A stretch of 64,000 nt of DNA from Streptomyces lincolnensis (GCF_001685355.1 NZ_CP016438.1:7564001-7628000), one strand, 5' to 3'; counted from the first letter of the stretch, positions 1 to 11,800 are shown. The notes: generated by a model from the letters alone, not told the origin. Made by a program: numbers and translations.

Positions 1-2
1 CG

Positions 3-425
3 TGTTTTCAGTACCTGGGGAATCCGGCGCTGGACGACCGGCTCGGGACGCCGTCGATGCGGGCGTTCACCGACACCCCGGGGCTGCGGCGGGGTGACGT
101 GGAGGCGATCTGGGACCACTACCTCGGCGGGCCCGGACGGCGGGGCGGCGAGGGCGTCTCCCCCTGCGCCGCGCCCGCGCGGGCCGAGGACCTCGCGGGG
201 CTGCCGCCCGCCTACGTGTCCGTCTGCGAGTTCGACCCGCTGCGCGACGAGGGACTGGACTACGCCCACCGGCTCGTCCGGGCCGGCGTACCGACCGAGC
301 TCCACCTGTTTCCGGGCACGTTCCACGCCTCGGCGGCCGTTCAGGACGCGGAGGTCAGCCGACGCATGATCGGTGAGGCGATCGGTGCGATGCGGCGCGG
401 GCTGCGTGCCGGGGCCGGGCGGTGA
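3..425 (+). CDS. alpha/beta hydrolase (HSL-type esterase), 3' end only
   Basis: The open frame runs in from the left edge of the window, so only the C-terminal ~140 residues are visible; the ATG at 57 is internal. The segment matches the C-terminus of hormone-sensitive-lipase-type esterases. It has the block around DDRLGTPSMRAF, then ICEFDPLRDEG-like sequence (here VCEFDPLRDEG) carrying the acidic member of the catalytic triad, then FPGTFHAS carrying the catalytic histidine. The nucleophile serine must lie upstream of the window. Such enzymes hydrolyse carboxylic esters; the substrate cannot be told. The gene converges on katG across a shared hairpin at 436-468. Confidence 0.8.
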   Translation, partial: CFQYLGNPALDDRLGTPSMRAFTDTPGLRRGDVEAIWDHYLGGPGRRGGEGVSPCAAPARAEDLAGLPPAYVSVCEFDPLRDEGLDYAHRLVRAGVPTELHLFPGTFHASAAVQDAEVSRRMIGEAIGAMRRGLRAGAGR

Positions 426-435
426 GGTACGACAG

Positions 436-468
436 CGCCCGGGCCGGCCCCTGAGGGCGACCCGGGCG
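436..468. terminator. shared hairpin terminator between esterase and katG
   Basis: CGCCCGGG (436-443) pairs perfectly with CCCGGGCG (461-468) across a 17-nt loop. It lies between two convergent genes, as expected for a bidirectional Streptomyces terminator, which often lacks a U-tract. Confidence 0.55.
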
Positions 469-485
469 TGGTGTCACTGGCAGTC

Positions 486-2732
<2,247 letters not shown>

Positions 2733-2740
2733 TCACGTGC

Positions 2741-3178
2741 TCAAAAACTGCGGGCGGGGGAACAGTCGGGGCACAGGCCCCAGTAGATGACCTCGGCCTC
2801 GTCGACGGCGAAGCCGCGGTTGTCGGCGGCGGTGAGGCAGGGGGCGTGACCGACCGCGCAGTCGACGTCCACGACGACACCGCACGACCGGCACACCAGG
2901 TGGTGGTGGTTGTCACCGACGCGTCCCTCGAACCGGGCCGGGCTGCCGGGCGGTTCGATACGGCGGACGAGACCCACGTCGGTCAGTGCGTGGAGGGCCT
3001 CGTACACCGCTTGAAGGGATATGTGGCCGACCCGGTCGCGCACACCGGCGGCGATCGCCTCGACTCCGAGGTGGTCACCGGCCCGGACGGTTTCGAGCAG
3101 AGCGACGCGGGCGGCCGTCACCCGCAGGCCGGCACCGCGCAGCTCATCAGCGCTGGTCGGGGGCTGGGGCGAAGTCAT
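2741..3178 (-). CDS. furA: Fur-family repressor FurA
   Basis: A 145-residue metal-dependent repressor with an N-terminal winged-helix DNA-binding domain (about 10-85, with SLQAVYEALHAL) and a C-terminal dimerisation and metal domain. It shows HHHLVCRSCG and a second pair in LCPDC, together a Cys4-type structural zinc site. Its position directly before katG is the classic furA-katG (FurS-CpeB, FurA-CatC) arrangement, in which FurA represses its own operon and loses DNA binding on oxidation. The upstream 60 bases are AT-rich for this genome (around TTGAACCATTCGTG on the coding strand), a likely promoter and operator. No strong ribosome site precedes the ATG. Confidence 0.93.
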   Translation of the reverse strand: MTSPQPPTSADELRGAGLRVTAARVALLETVRAGDHLGVEAIAAGVRDRVGHISLQAVYEALHALTDVGLVRRIEPPGSPARFEGRVGDNHHHLVCRSCGVVVDVDCAVGHAPCLTAADNRGFAVDEAEVIYWGLCPDCSPARSF

Positions 3179-3365
3179 GGGGCCAACCTACCCCCATAAA
3201 CACGAATGGTTCAAGAAAACGAACAGCCCAAGTCTGCTGTGTCGCGAAGAGGGCCTCGTCGATCGTCCGCGGGGACGGTGAAGCCGTGGTGAAACGGGGG
3301 TGACCTGGGGGTGGTCAGGGGCGGGCGCGGATGCGGGCGCGGGCGGGGATGGTGGCGGAGGTGGA

Positions 3366-3395
3366 GGGGGCCGGCGCCTTGGCGGACCGGCCCCC
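3366..3395 (-). terminator. hairpin terminator of the DUF305 gene
   Basis: GGGGGCCGG (3366-3374) pairs with CCGGCCCCC (3387-3395), a 9-bp perfect stem with a 12-nt loop. It lies about 30 nt past the stop codon of the minus-strand DUF305 gene. Confidence 0.5.
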
Positions 3396-3426
3396 TCTCC
3401 CTTTCCCTCTCGCTCTCCTACGTCCG

Positions 3427-4068
3427 TCAGTTCTTGCCGAGGAGCTTGTTCATCTCGGTGATCTCGGCGGTCTGCGCGGTGATGATGTCGTCGGCCATGG
3501 CAGTGGCGGGGTCGTAGCGGCCTGACTTCTTCTCGGTTCCGGCCATGTCCACGGCGCCCTCGTGGTGCTCGATCATCATCGTCAGGAACATGGAGTCGAA
3601 GTCCTTGCCGGACGCCTTCTCCAGGCCGGCCATGTCCTTGTCGGACATCATCCCGGGCATCCCGGAGTGGCCGCCGGAGTGGTCCATGCCGGGCATGGAG
3701 CCGGCCGGGACCTCCTCGCCCCAGGACGTCAGCCAGCCGCTCATGGTCTTGATCTCCGGGTCCTGCGCCTTCTCGATCCGTGCTGCGAGGTCCTTGACCT
3801 GGTCGGAGGAGGCCCGGCCGGTGGCGAGCTTCGCCATCTCCAGGGCCTGCCGGTGGTGCGGGATCATGCCCTGCGCGAAGGAGACGTCCTGGGCGTTGTG
3901 CGCGTCGGCCGCGGCGCTCGCCGACGGCGACGGGGAGGACGAGGAGGAGCCGTGCCCGCCCTCGTGGGAGCTGTCCCCGTCGTTGCCGCAGGCGGCGAGG
4001 AGGAGGGCGGCGGTGACGGCCACGGCGGCCGCGGTGACGCGGCGGGTCGTGCTGCGGTTCTTGCGCAT
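3427..4068 (-). CDS. DUF305 lipoprotein
   Basis: A 213-residue secreted lipoprotein. Residues 1-27 form a lipoprotein signal with lipobox LLAAC (C27). A Ser/Asp-rich linker (about 30-58) leads into a DUF305 domain containing two His-rich helices, MIPHHRQALEMA and MMIEHHEGAVDMA. Between them is a Met/His-rich stretch (about 123-142, with MPGMDHSGGH) that looks metal-binding. DUF305 belongs to the four-helix ferritin-like folds; its biochemical role is not established, and copper or oxidative-stress links are inference only. The start has a good ribosome site (AGGAG, 7 nt before ATG). A DUF6153-type gene lies 120 nt upstream on the same strand. Confidence 0.9.
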   Translation of the reverse strand: MRKNRSTTRRVTAAAVAVTAALLLAACGNDGDSSHEGGHGSSSSSPSPSASAAADAHNAQDVSFAQGMIPHHRQALEMAKLATGRASSDQVKDLAARIEKAQDPEIKTMSGWLTSWGEEVPAGSMPGMDHSGGHSGMPGMMSDKDMAGLEKASGKDFDSMFLTMMIEHHEGAVDMAGTEKKSGRYDPATAMADDIITAQTAEITEMNKLLGKN

Positions 4069-4188
4069 GGTGGAACTCCTGCTGTGCGAAAGCGGTGAAA
4101 TGGAGAGCGCCCGGATGGATCCGGATGGGTCCGGACGTGCCGAGGGGCACCGCGTCGCCGGTGTGCGGGGCGCGGTGCGGCGTGCTCT

Positions 4189-4578
4189 CTAGATCCGCAG
4201 GAGCTGGAGTTCCGCCAGGGACGGTGGAGCGCGGGCGCCGTCCGGGGCCGTGGCCGGGTGTGTGTGCACGGCGTCGGCGTGCACACGGGTGGCCATCGCG
4301 TCGGGGGCGAGGGCGGGCAGTGCGGGGCCGCCGCTCACCGCGGTCGCCTTGCAGGTCGGATCGGCGTGGTGAAGCCCGCCTCCGCCGTCCCCGTGACAGC
4401 CGTCCTGGACGGTGCTGACACCGGCCGCCCGGTGCTCTGACGGGGCGTGCTCATGCCCGGCGCCCACCGGAGCCAGACCGTGCATACCCAGCAGCCCGGC
4501 CAGCACCCCGAGCACGAGCAGCACCCGCCACCGCCCGAGGGGCGAGGGCGCGGCGGATCGCTGTGCGCGGGCTGTCAC
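4189..4578 (-). CDS. His-rich small membrane/secreted protein (DUF6153-like)
   Basis: About 129 residues from a GTG at 4578; the frame is open to 4632, but the extra residues are Arg-rich and lack a better start. One hydrophobic segment (residues about 15-36) anchors it or acts as a signal. The rest is extracytoplasmic and rich in His and Cys (HEHAPSEHRA, GCHGDGGGGLHH, DPTC). I recognise this as the DUF6153-type family often found beside DUF305 lipoproteins in Streptomyces. Function unknown; metal binding is inferred from composition. The ribosome site is weak, so the start is uncertain. Confidence 0.65.
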   Translation of the reverse strand: MTARAQRSAAPSPLGRWRVLLVLGVLAGLLGMHGLAPVGAGHEHAPSEHRAAGVSTVQDGCHGDGGGGLHHADPTCKATAVSGGPALPALAPDAMATRVHADAVHTHPATAPDGARAPPSLAELQLLRI

Positions 4579-4707
4579 GCCGTACAGCCTACGGAAACGG
4601 AGCCGCCGCCACCGGCAGGGGGTCGAAGACACAGGTGAGGGCGGGGTGTTGGCTGCCTCGTATCACTGTCGAACCTCGAACAACGTCGAACAAGGAGGCC
4701 GTGTCCC

Positions 4708-5241
4708 ATGCGGCACTTCGGCCCGGACGTCCTCACCGTCGCTGACGAGCTCACCGACGCCTACGTCGAGATCTTCACCGCGCCACCCTGGGAGCCGCGG
4801 GACGCGGAGGAGACCGGGAAGGAGTTCCGCGAGCGGCTGGAGGCCGATGTCCGCCGCCCCGGGTTCCGTGCTCTGGTGGCCCGGTCCTCCGATGGCGGGG
4901 TGGATGGGTTCGTCACCGGCTGGATCACCCGGGCCCCGTTCCGTACCGACCGCGCCTACCCGAAGGTCGTCGCGGCGCTCGGTGCGGACCGGGTCGATCG
5001 GCTGCTGGTGGGGGCCTTCGAGATCGACGAGCTGGGCGTGCGGGAGCGGGCCCGCGGCACCGGCCTCGGCCGTCGGCTGCTGTCCGGAATCACCGCCGTG
5101 GCTCCCGGCGGCCGGGCCTGGCTGATGACCTGGGACCAGGCGCACGACACCCTCGCGTTCTACCGCCAATGCGGCTGGCGGGAGCCGGAGTTCCTGCCGG
5201 GCGCGGACACGGACATCGTCGTGTTTCTCTCCCCGGTCTGA
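4708..5241 (+). CDS. GNAT family N-acetyltransferase
   Basis: A 177-residue acyl-CoA N-acyltransferase. The acetyl-CoA-binding motif A is seen as FEIDELGVRERARGTGLGRRLL (residues about 112-132, with the R/Q-x-x-G-x-G/A signature as RGTGLGRR). The C-terminal segment around HDTLAFYRQCGW is typical for the fold. The start is well supported by AAGGAGG 9 nt before the ATG. The acceptor substrate is unknown. The neighbours give no clue, and the gene appears monocistronic. Confidence 0.85.
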   Translation: MRHFGPDVLTVADELTDAYVEIFTAPPWEPRDAEETGKEFRERLEADVRRPGFRALVARSSDGGVDGFVTGWITRAPFRTDRAYPKVVAALGADRVDRLLVGAFEIDELGVRERARGTGLGRRLLSGITAVAPGGRAWLMTWDQAHDTLAFYRQCGWREPEFLPGADTDIVVFLSPV

Positions 5242-5285
5242 GAGCTCCTCGCTTCGCCCCCCGGTGCGCGGGCCGCCAGGTCGGA

Positions 5286-5390
5286 TCAGCGGCGCAGTCG
5301 TCGTAGTGCTTCCGCCGCGACCGTCACCGCCGCCACGCCCGCGAGCCCGGCTCCGGTCAGGGTGAGTGCCCTGGTCGGGAGGCCGGGTGG
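5286..5390 (-). pseudogene. C-terminal fragment of an unidentified membrane-anchored protein
   Basis: In one minus-strand frame the sequence ends with a Pro-rich linker, then a hydrophobic helix LTLTGAGLAGVAAVTVAA and EALRRLRR before the stop. It looks like the C-terminal anchor of a real protein, but no intact N-terminal part is attached in frame. It follows the broken FAD oxidase remnant, so I read it as debris of the same decayed locus. Identity unknown. Confidence 0.35.
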
Positions 5391-5459
5391 GGTGGGGTGG
5401 GTGCCGTCGGCCCCTGTGACGCGCCCCCGTCGGAGCTGTCGGCACCGCCGACCCCATCC

Positions 5460-5796
5460 GCACCCCGCAGCGCCGACGCCAGGAGTCACCACGGCCGTGT
5501 TGGCGCACTGCCTGGCCAGGGCTGGTCCCGCCGCCCCGCGACAGCACGGGCACGTCATGCTCGCGGGCCACGGCGACCGCCTCCGCGGCGGCCTCGGGGG
5601 TGCGGGCGCGACCGCCCCGATCGGTGTCTGGCGGAAGTTCGAGGCGTCCGTCGAGTACGCGGCCCGGCTGCCGGCGTCGAAGCGGACCTCGCCGTCGACG
5701 GGCTCGTGCAGCGCGCTCATCCAGGGCGGCGGTGTTCGGCGGCGGCGCGCTGTCCGGGCGGAGGACGACGGGAGCGGGCAGGTCCTGGATGCCCAT
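5460..5796 (-). pseudogene. frameshifted remnant of an FAD-linked oxidase (GlcD/D-lactate dehydrogenase-like)
   Basis: Reading the minus strand, the N-terminus of an FAD-linked oxidase is recognisable but spread over two frames. It runs MGIQDLPAPVVLRPDSA in one frame, then LHEPVDGEVRFDAGSRAAY and STDASNFRQTPIG in the next. It returns to the first for TPEAAAEAVAVAREHDVPVLSRGGGTS, then shifts again for ARQCANTAVV. At least three frameshifts are needed, and nearly all of the FAD-binding and substrate domains are missing. Intact relatives are about 450-950 residues. This is a decayed gene, or less likely a cluster of sequencing errors. Confidence 0.75.
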
Positions 5797-5866
5797 GAAC
5801 CCCTCCGGCGGTGGGCGGCGCGGACACGGGCCGGGTACCCGGAGCCGTGCCGCCCATCATCGGGGC

Positions 5867-6382
5867 CTACTCCGCCACGGACGCCTCGACGGCATCGTCG
5901 GCGGCATCGGAAGCGACCCCGGAGGCGACCTCGGGCATCAGCGCGCACATCGCCGCGCGCTGCTCCGGGCCCATGAACCGGGCGATGGCCTGCTTGACCG
6001 TCGCCGCGAGGACCTCGGAGCCCTCCTTGAGCTGCTGCCGGGCCTTGTCGGTGAGGGCGACCTCGACGCCGCGCTTGTCGCCGCACACGGACTTGCGGGT
6101 GATGAGACCGGCGTGCTGGAGGCAGGCGATCTGGTAGGTCAGCCGGGTCTTGGGGCGGCCGAGGAGTTCCGCGATCCGTGTCATGCGCAGACCTGTGTCG
6201 GCCTGTCCGGCCAGCAGGCACAGGATCAGGAACTCGTCGTGCGAGACGCCCAGGCGCTCCTTGACGACGGAGTGCAGCTCCTGCTCCGCGGCGTTCGTCG
6301 ACGCCAGCATCACCATCCAGGCGTACAGCTCGGCCGGCAGGAGGCCGTCGGACATGGAGGGGCATTCGGGGAGATCGGCCAT
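5867..6382 (-). CDS. MarR-family transcriptional regulator
   Basis: A 171-residue winged-helix regulator. The recognition helix region is RMTRIAELLGRPKTRLTYQIACLQHAGLI (about 66-94), followed by the wing (CGDKRGVEVALTDKAR). The C-terminus adds an Ala/Asp/Val-rich tail. It is divergent from the YceI gene across 93 nt that holds two near-identical 12-bp AT-rich sites, so it probably controls itself and YceI. The ligand is unknown. The protein may instead start at the ATG at 6355; neither start has a strong ribosome site. Confidence 0.88.
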   Translation of the reverse strand: MADLPECPSMSDGLLPAELYAWMVMLASTNAAEQELHSVVKERLGVSHDEFLILCLLAGQADTGLRMTRIAELLGRPKTRLTYQIACLQHAGLITRKSVCGDKRGVEVALTDKARQQLKEGSEVLAATVKQAIARFMGPEQRAAMCALMPEVASGVASDAADDAVEASVAE

Positions 6383-6402
6383 GGATTCGAGTCTACCCGT
6401 TG

Positions 6403-6458
6403 TCCAATTTTGAATTATCGGCTAGCTTGAGGAACGCACGGGGTCATCCAAATTTGTA
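6403..6458. promoter_or_regulatory. two TCCAAWTTTGWA sites in the MarR/YceI divergent promoter
   Basis: TCCAATTTTGAA (6403-6414) and TCCAAATTTGTA (6447-6458) agree at 10 of 12 positions and are 44 bp apart, about four helical turns. The second contains the palindrome CAAATTTG. They stand out as AT-rich in a GC-rich genome and sit between the two divergent starts. They are candidate operators for the adjacent MarR protein. Confidence 0.5.
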
Positions 6459-6475
6459 CTACAGGAGTGAAGATC

Positions 6476-6991
6476 ATGACCGTCGCCGTCGAAACCGGAA
6501 CCTGGCAGCTCGACCGCACCGCCTCCACCGTCGCCCTGCGGCACAAGACGATGTGGGGCCTGGTCACCGTGAAGGGTGCCTTCTCCGCCTTCGACGGACA
6601 GGGCGAGGTGCGGTCCGACGGGTCCGTCGTGGGCTCCCTGACCCTCGACGTCGCTTCCCTCGACACCAAGAACGCCAAGCGCGACACCCACCTGCGCGGC
6701 GCCGACTTCTTCGACGCCGACAACCACCCGCAGATCACCTTCGCGGTCCGCAGCGCCGAACCCCGCGACGGCGACACGGTCTACGTGATCGGCCAGCTGA
6801 CCGCGCGCGGCATCAGCAGGCCCCAGACCTTCACCGCCCAGGTGCGCGACTCGGACGCGGACTCCGTCACGCTCGACGCCGAGTTCTCGGTGGACCGGGA
6901 CCACTTCGGCATGGGCTGGAACCAGCTCGGCATGATCCGCGGCCTGACCATGGTCTCCACCACCCTCCGCTTCAAGCGGTCGGCAGTGTGA
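6476..6991 (+). CDS. YceI family lipid/isoprenoid-binding protein
   Basis: A 171-residue YceI-like protein, the single-domain lipocalin-like beta-barrel known to bind polyprenyl chains in relatives. The N-terminus TGTWQLDRTASTVALRHK and the central FDGQGEV, KNAKRDTHLRGADFF and HPQITF blocks are diagnostic. No signal peptide is present, so it is probably cytoplasmic. The ATG at 6476 is preferred over the GTG at 6467 because GGAG lies 8 nt upstream. Its 3' end overlaps the convergent membrane-protein gene by 20 nt. It is probably regulated by the divergent MarR gene. Confidence 0.92.
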   Translation: MTVAVETGTWQLDRTASTVALRHKTMWGLVTVKGAFSAFDGQGEVRSDGSVVGSLTLDVASLDTKNAKRDTHLRGADFFDADNHPQITFAVRSAEPRDGDTVYVIGQLTARGISRPQTFTAQVRDSDADSVTLDAEFSVDRDHFGMGWNQLGMIRGLTMVSTTLRFKRSAV

Positions 6992-8693
6992 TCCAGGAGC
7001 TCGACAGCGTCTGCGGCGAGGGAGTGAAGACGCGCAGCCGGACCCGCTGACCCGGATGCGGCAGCGCGTACGCCCCCAGCGGAGGCCTCAGCTCGTACGT
7101 CGCCGTGGCGTGCCCGGCCAGCGTGGCCGGACCCCGCAGCACCTCGAAGTACGGGTACATGCCCTGGCCCCGGGTCAGCGTGAAGTGCGGGGTGAGGGCG
7201 TCGTCGCCGGTGTTGGTCACCTGGACGGTCAGCCGGGACAGGGCGTGCTTTCCGGCCCGCACCGAGGTGAGCCGGGTGTGCAGCGGCGGTGAACCGGTGA
7301 CCGCCAGCACGGCGCACACCAGGGCGGGGGCCAGGACCAGAGCCGCCGCGGCGATCCGCGCCGGGCGCCGGTGCGGGCCCGGGAGCGGGCGGGGGCGCGG
7401 CTGCCAGGCCCCGGCGAACTCCGACGCGGGTGCGGTGACCGCCGCCGCCAGCCACAGCGGCGTCATCATCAGGAAGTAGCCGTCCTGGGAGCGCGTCGCC
7501 AGATAGAAGGCGAGCCACGGCAGCACGGTCGCCGCCGGCCCCAGCCGCCGTACGAACAGCACGAACGCCGCCAGCAGCCCGGCCAGCAACAGCACGCTCG
7601 CGTGGGAGTACCAGTCCAGCCGGTCACTGCCGTCCGTCAGGTACAGCGAGACGTCCACCAGGCCCTGCCCGTGCAGCACCGCCCCCTGGGTCAGGGGCAG
7701 CGCGATCCCCTTCAGCCAGGAGACCGGCTCGCTCACGATGAAGTACGTGTTGATCAGCAGCCATACGGTGACGGCGATCCCGATGATCCGCAGCACCACC
7801 AGGGCCGCCGCCCGCGCGCCCAGCTCCCCGCGCCGTACGGCGTAGACGCCGGCCAGCAGGAACGGCGCCAGGAACCACGGCAGTTGCTGCGCCGCGCAGG
7901 CCGCGCCCAGGCATGCCGCCTGCGCGGTCCCGGCCGGGCCGAGCAGCCCGCCCCGCCCGATCCGCGGCCAGCGGACCACCACCGGCACCAGCAGGGCCAG
8001 CGCCAGGATCGCGGGGTAGCCGAGCCGGCCGTACGTGGGCAGGAAACCGAAGCCGAGGCAGACCATGGTCGCCGTCGACCGCCACGGTGTGGGCAGCAGC
8101 CGCCACAGCAGCACCGCGCCGACGACCAGCGCGCCCGTGGCCACCACCGTCGCCGGGGCGCCGCCGTGCCCGAGCCACAGCAGGGGCGCGGTCAGCAGCG
8201 GGGCCAGCGGGGGATAGCCGTAGGTGTAGTCGTAGCCGCCCGTCACGGTCGGGGTGAGGGCGACGCTCCGCCCGAACAGCCAGGGCCACGGATGGTTGTA
8301 GACGGGGTGTCCGGCGACCAGTTCCCGGGCGGCCTGGGTGGTCAGGGCCGCCTCGTCGGAACCGCCGTGGTTCAGGGCCCAGGTGCACAGCACCAGCGTC
8401 ACCGCGGTCACCAACACGCACAGGTCGACGCGCGCCAGCGACCGCTCCCGGCGCACCACCAGCGCCAGTACCCCGCAGCCCAGGACGGAGACGTAGCACA
8501 GGGAGATCAGCCCGGCCAGGAGCGGCCGATGCGTCGCCGCCTGGGTCCACACCGTCCGGGTGCCGATGAAGAGGCTGATGTCGGCCAGCAGGGTCAGGAC
8601 GCGGTGCCACTGCGCGGGGGATTCCGGGGTGGCGGGCACCGACGGCAGGGGGCGCCGGCCGGGTGCCGACAACTGTCTGTCTGTCAGGAGCAC
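6972..8693 (-). CDS. polytopic membrane protein, glycosyltransferase-87-like
   Basis: About 573 residues with roughly ten hydrophobic segments, followed by a ~120-residue C-terminal extracytoplasmic beta-type domain (from about VQVTNTGDDALTPHFTLTR). Motifs such as GGSDEAAL near the first long loop and YDYTYGYPPLAPLL recall polyprenol-phosphate-dependent (GT-C/GT87) mannosyltransferase-like proteins, so a role in cell-envelope glycosylation is possible but unproven. The frame is open to 8786. That extension contains two TTA codons and poor coding character, so I place the start at the GTG at 8693. The ribosome site is weak. Confidence 0.7.
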   Translation of the reverse strand: MLLTDRQLSAPGRRPLPSVPATPESPAQWHRVLTLLADISLFIGTRTVWTQAATHRPLLAGLISLCYVSVLGCGVLALVVRRERSLARVDLCVLVTAVTLVLCTWALNHGGSDEAALTTQAARELVAGHPVYNHPWPWLFGRSVALTPTVTGGYDYTYGYPPLAPLLTAPLLWLGHGGAPATVVATGALVVGAVLLWRLLPTPWRSTATMVCLGFGFLPTYGRLGYPAILALALLVPVVVRWPRIGRGGLLGPAGTAQAACLGAACAAQQLPWFLAPFLLAGVYAVRRGELGARAAALVVLRIIGIAVTVWLLINTYFIVSEPVSWLKGIALPLTQGAVLHGQGLVDVSLYLTDGSDRLDWYSHASVLLLAGLLAAFVLFVRRLGPAATVLPWLAFYLATRSQDGYFLMMTPLWLAAAVTAPASEFAGAWQPRPRPLPGPHRRPARIAAAALVLAPALVCAVLAVTGSPPLHTRLTSVRAGKHALSRLTVQVTNTGDDALTPHFTLTRGQGMYPYFEVLRGPATLAGHATATYELRPPLGAYALPHPGQRVRLRVFTPSPQTLSSSWITLPTA

Positions 8694-8844
8694 GGCACCG
8701 GACGCTATGCGGGCCCGGTGAGCGGCGCGGCGGCGGAGGTGATGATTCCGGTGTGAGCCCGGTAAGAACCGGTCGTAACGTAACAAACACCCCTCGGAAT
8801 CATCTCCGTTGGACGTCTCCCTCGGATGTCCCCGGCAGGTGGCT

Positions 8845-11800
8845 CTAGTAGACGTCCCTCACGTAACGCTTCGCCGCCGCCAGCTGCTTCAGCCACGCCG
8901 ACGCCTCGGTCTCGTCCAGCCCGCCGTGGGTGACCGCGATGTCCCTCAGGGCCCGGTCCACGTCCTTCGCCATACGGGAGGCGTCCCCGCAGACGTAGAA
9001 GTGGGCGCCCTCCTGGAGCCGGCGCCACAACTCGGGGCCGTGCTCGCGCATCCGGTCCTGCACGTACACCTTGTTGCGCTGGTCGCGGGAGAACGCCGTG
9101 TCGAGGCGGTCGAGGGCGCCCTCGTCGAGCAGCGCGGTCAGCTCGTCCTCGTAGTAGAAGTCCGTGGCGCGGTGCTGCTCCCCGAAGAACAGCCAGTTCG
9201 GCGCCCGGTGGCCGAGCGCCTGCCGCTCCTGGAGGAAGCCGACGAAGGGCGCCACCCCGGTACCGGGACCGACCATGATCATCGGCGTCGAGGCGTCCGC
9301 GGGCGGCCGGAAGTGCGGCGAGCGCTGCACGAAGACCGGGACCTCGGTGTCCGGTTCGGCGTCGGCGAGGAACGGCGAGCAGACACCCCCGCGGGGCAGG
9401 CCGCGCAGGTTCTCGTAGCGCACCACGGACACCGTGAGCGAGACCAGATGCGGGTCGACCAGCGGGCTGGACGAGATGGAGTACAGACGTGGCTGGAGCT
9501 TCTTGAGTACGGCCGTCCAGTCCTCGGCGCCCGCCCGCACCGGATGCTCCGCGAGCACGTCCACCGCCTGCCGTCCCCAACTCCACTTCGCGAGCCCGTC
9601 CTTGTTGTCGGGCCGCAGCAGCCTGCGCAACTCCCGGTCGTCCGGGACCCGTTCGGCGACGAAGCGCAGCAGGTCGGGAGTGATCCGCGTGATGTCTAGG
9701 TGCCGGTGGAGCGCCTCGGAGAAGGAGACCTCGCCAACCCCCTCCACCGATACGGCGCTCGACCCCTCCACCCCGGTCACCGCGAGCCATTCCGCCACCA
9801 GGGACGGCGAGTTGACCGGACGCACGCCGAGCGCGTCGCCCGTCTCGTACGTCAGGCCGGTGCCGCTGGTGTCGAAGGTGAACCGCCTGACCTCCTTGTC
9901 CGCCCCGGGCCCGCTGAGCAGCCGGTTGCCGACCAGACGGGCGGCGGTGGGGGCGGGCCTGGCGGACCGGGCGGGTGTCGGAGCGGCCTCCGTACCGGTG
10001 CCCGGGGCGGTCTCCGTGCCGGTGCGGGGGGCCTCCTCCGTCCGCGTGCCCAGCGCCGTGACCACCTGGTCCAGCCAGGCCCCCGCCTCGCTCTCGTAGT
10101 CGGGTTCGCAGTCCGTGCGGGGCGCGAGCCGCACCGCGCCCAGCTCGTCCAGCCGTGCGTCGAGCCGCCGCCCGTGCCCGCAGAAGTCGTCGTAGGAGGA
10201 GTCGCCGAAGGCCAGGACGGCGTACCGCACCCCGTCCAGGCGGGGCGCGTGCCGGGTGGCGAGCGCCTCCCAGAATCCGCTGCCGTTGTCCGGCGCGTCA
10301 CCGTCGCCGAACGTGCTGGTGATCAGCAGCAGATCGGCGCCGGAGGGCAGCGCGCCCAGGTCGGTGTCGTCCATGCCGGCGAGCGTCGCCCGGTGTCCGC
10401 CCGAGGACAGCCGGTCGGCGACGGCACCCGCGAACTCCTCGGCGTTCCCGGTCTGCGAGGCCCACAGGACGACGACCTCACGGCCGTGCTGTCCCCGGGG
10501 CTCGGCCGCCGTCCGCGAGTACATGCCGGCGAGGACGCCGTTCACCCACATCGCGTGCTCGGGGCTGAAGGGCGCCTCCGGAGGCAGCACGGGGACACCC
10601 GGAGCGCCCGAGTCGATGCCGGCGAGGAAGCCGGTGAGGTAGAGGCGTTCCTGGGCCGTCAGGACGGGCGGCGGGGCCGGGGCCAGCCCGAAGGGGTTCG
10701 ACCCCGGTGTGACCGTGGTCGGGACGATGACCTCCGCGGGCGCGGGGGCGGGCTCCGCGACCCGCGTCAGCGACACCGCGCACACCTTGAACTCCGGCTG
10801 GAACGACACCGGATCCACCGCGTCGTTCGTCACCGCGTTGACGCTCAGATACTCACCGAACAGGTCGTTCCAGTGGAACGGCGCGAAACAGGCCCCCGGC
10901 AGCACCCGGTCGGTCAGCACCGCGGGCAGCACCGCCCGCCCGCGCCGCGAGGCGACCTCGACCCGGTCGCCGTCCGCGATGCCCAGCTCCCGCGCGTCCT
11001 CGGGATGCACCTCCACGAACGGCCCGGGGTTCAGCTTGTTGAGCTTGGCCACCTTCCCGGTCTTCGTCAGCGTGTGCCACTGGTGCTGCACCCGGCCGGT
11101 GTTCAGCACGAAGGGATAGTCGTCGTCCGGCATCTCCGCTGCCGGCATGTGCGGCCGGGCGTGGAAGACGGCCCGCCCGCTCGCCGTCGGGAACCGCAGG
11201 CCGCCCTCCTGCGACAGATACCGGATCGGATTGCGCTCCGGCCCGTCCTCGGCGGCCGACGGCCACTGCACGGGCGTCGACCGCAGCCGCTCGTAGGTCA
11301 CCCCGCGCAGGTCCCACCCGGTGGCCGGGTTGTGGAAGCGGCGGATCTCCTCGAAGACGTCCTCGGCACTGTCGTAGGAGAACCCCTTCTCGTAGCCCAT
11401 CTCCCGGGCGACGGCCGCGATCAGCCGCCAGTCCGCCATCGCCTCGCCGGGCGGGTCCGACACGGCGGCGGTCAGGGTGAGGTTGCGCTCGCTGTTGACG
11501 AAGACGCCCTCGGCCTCGGTCCACATCGCGCCGGGCAGGACGACATCGGCGTACGCGTTGGTCTCGGTGTCCCCGTACACGTCCTGGGTGACGACGAACT
11601 CGGCGGCCTCCAGGCCCTCGATGACCGTACGGCGGCCCGCGACCGAGGCGACCGGGTTGGTGCAGATGATCCAGCAGGCCCTGATCTCCCCGTCGGCCAT
11701 CTTGCGGAACATCTCGACGGTGCCCTTGCCGACGCCGTCCGCGCGCAGCGTGCCCGGCGGCAGCTCCCAGACCTCCTCGGCGAAGGCCCGCTCCTCCTCG

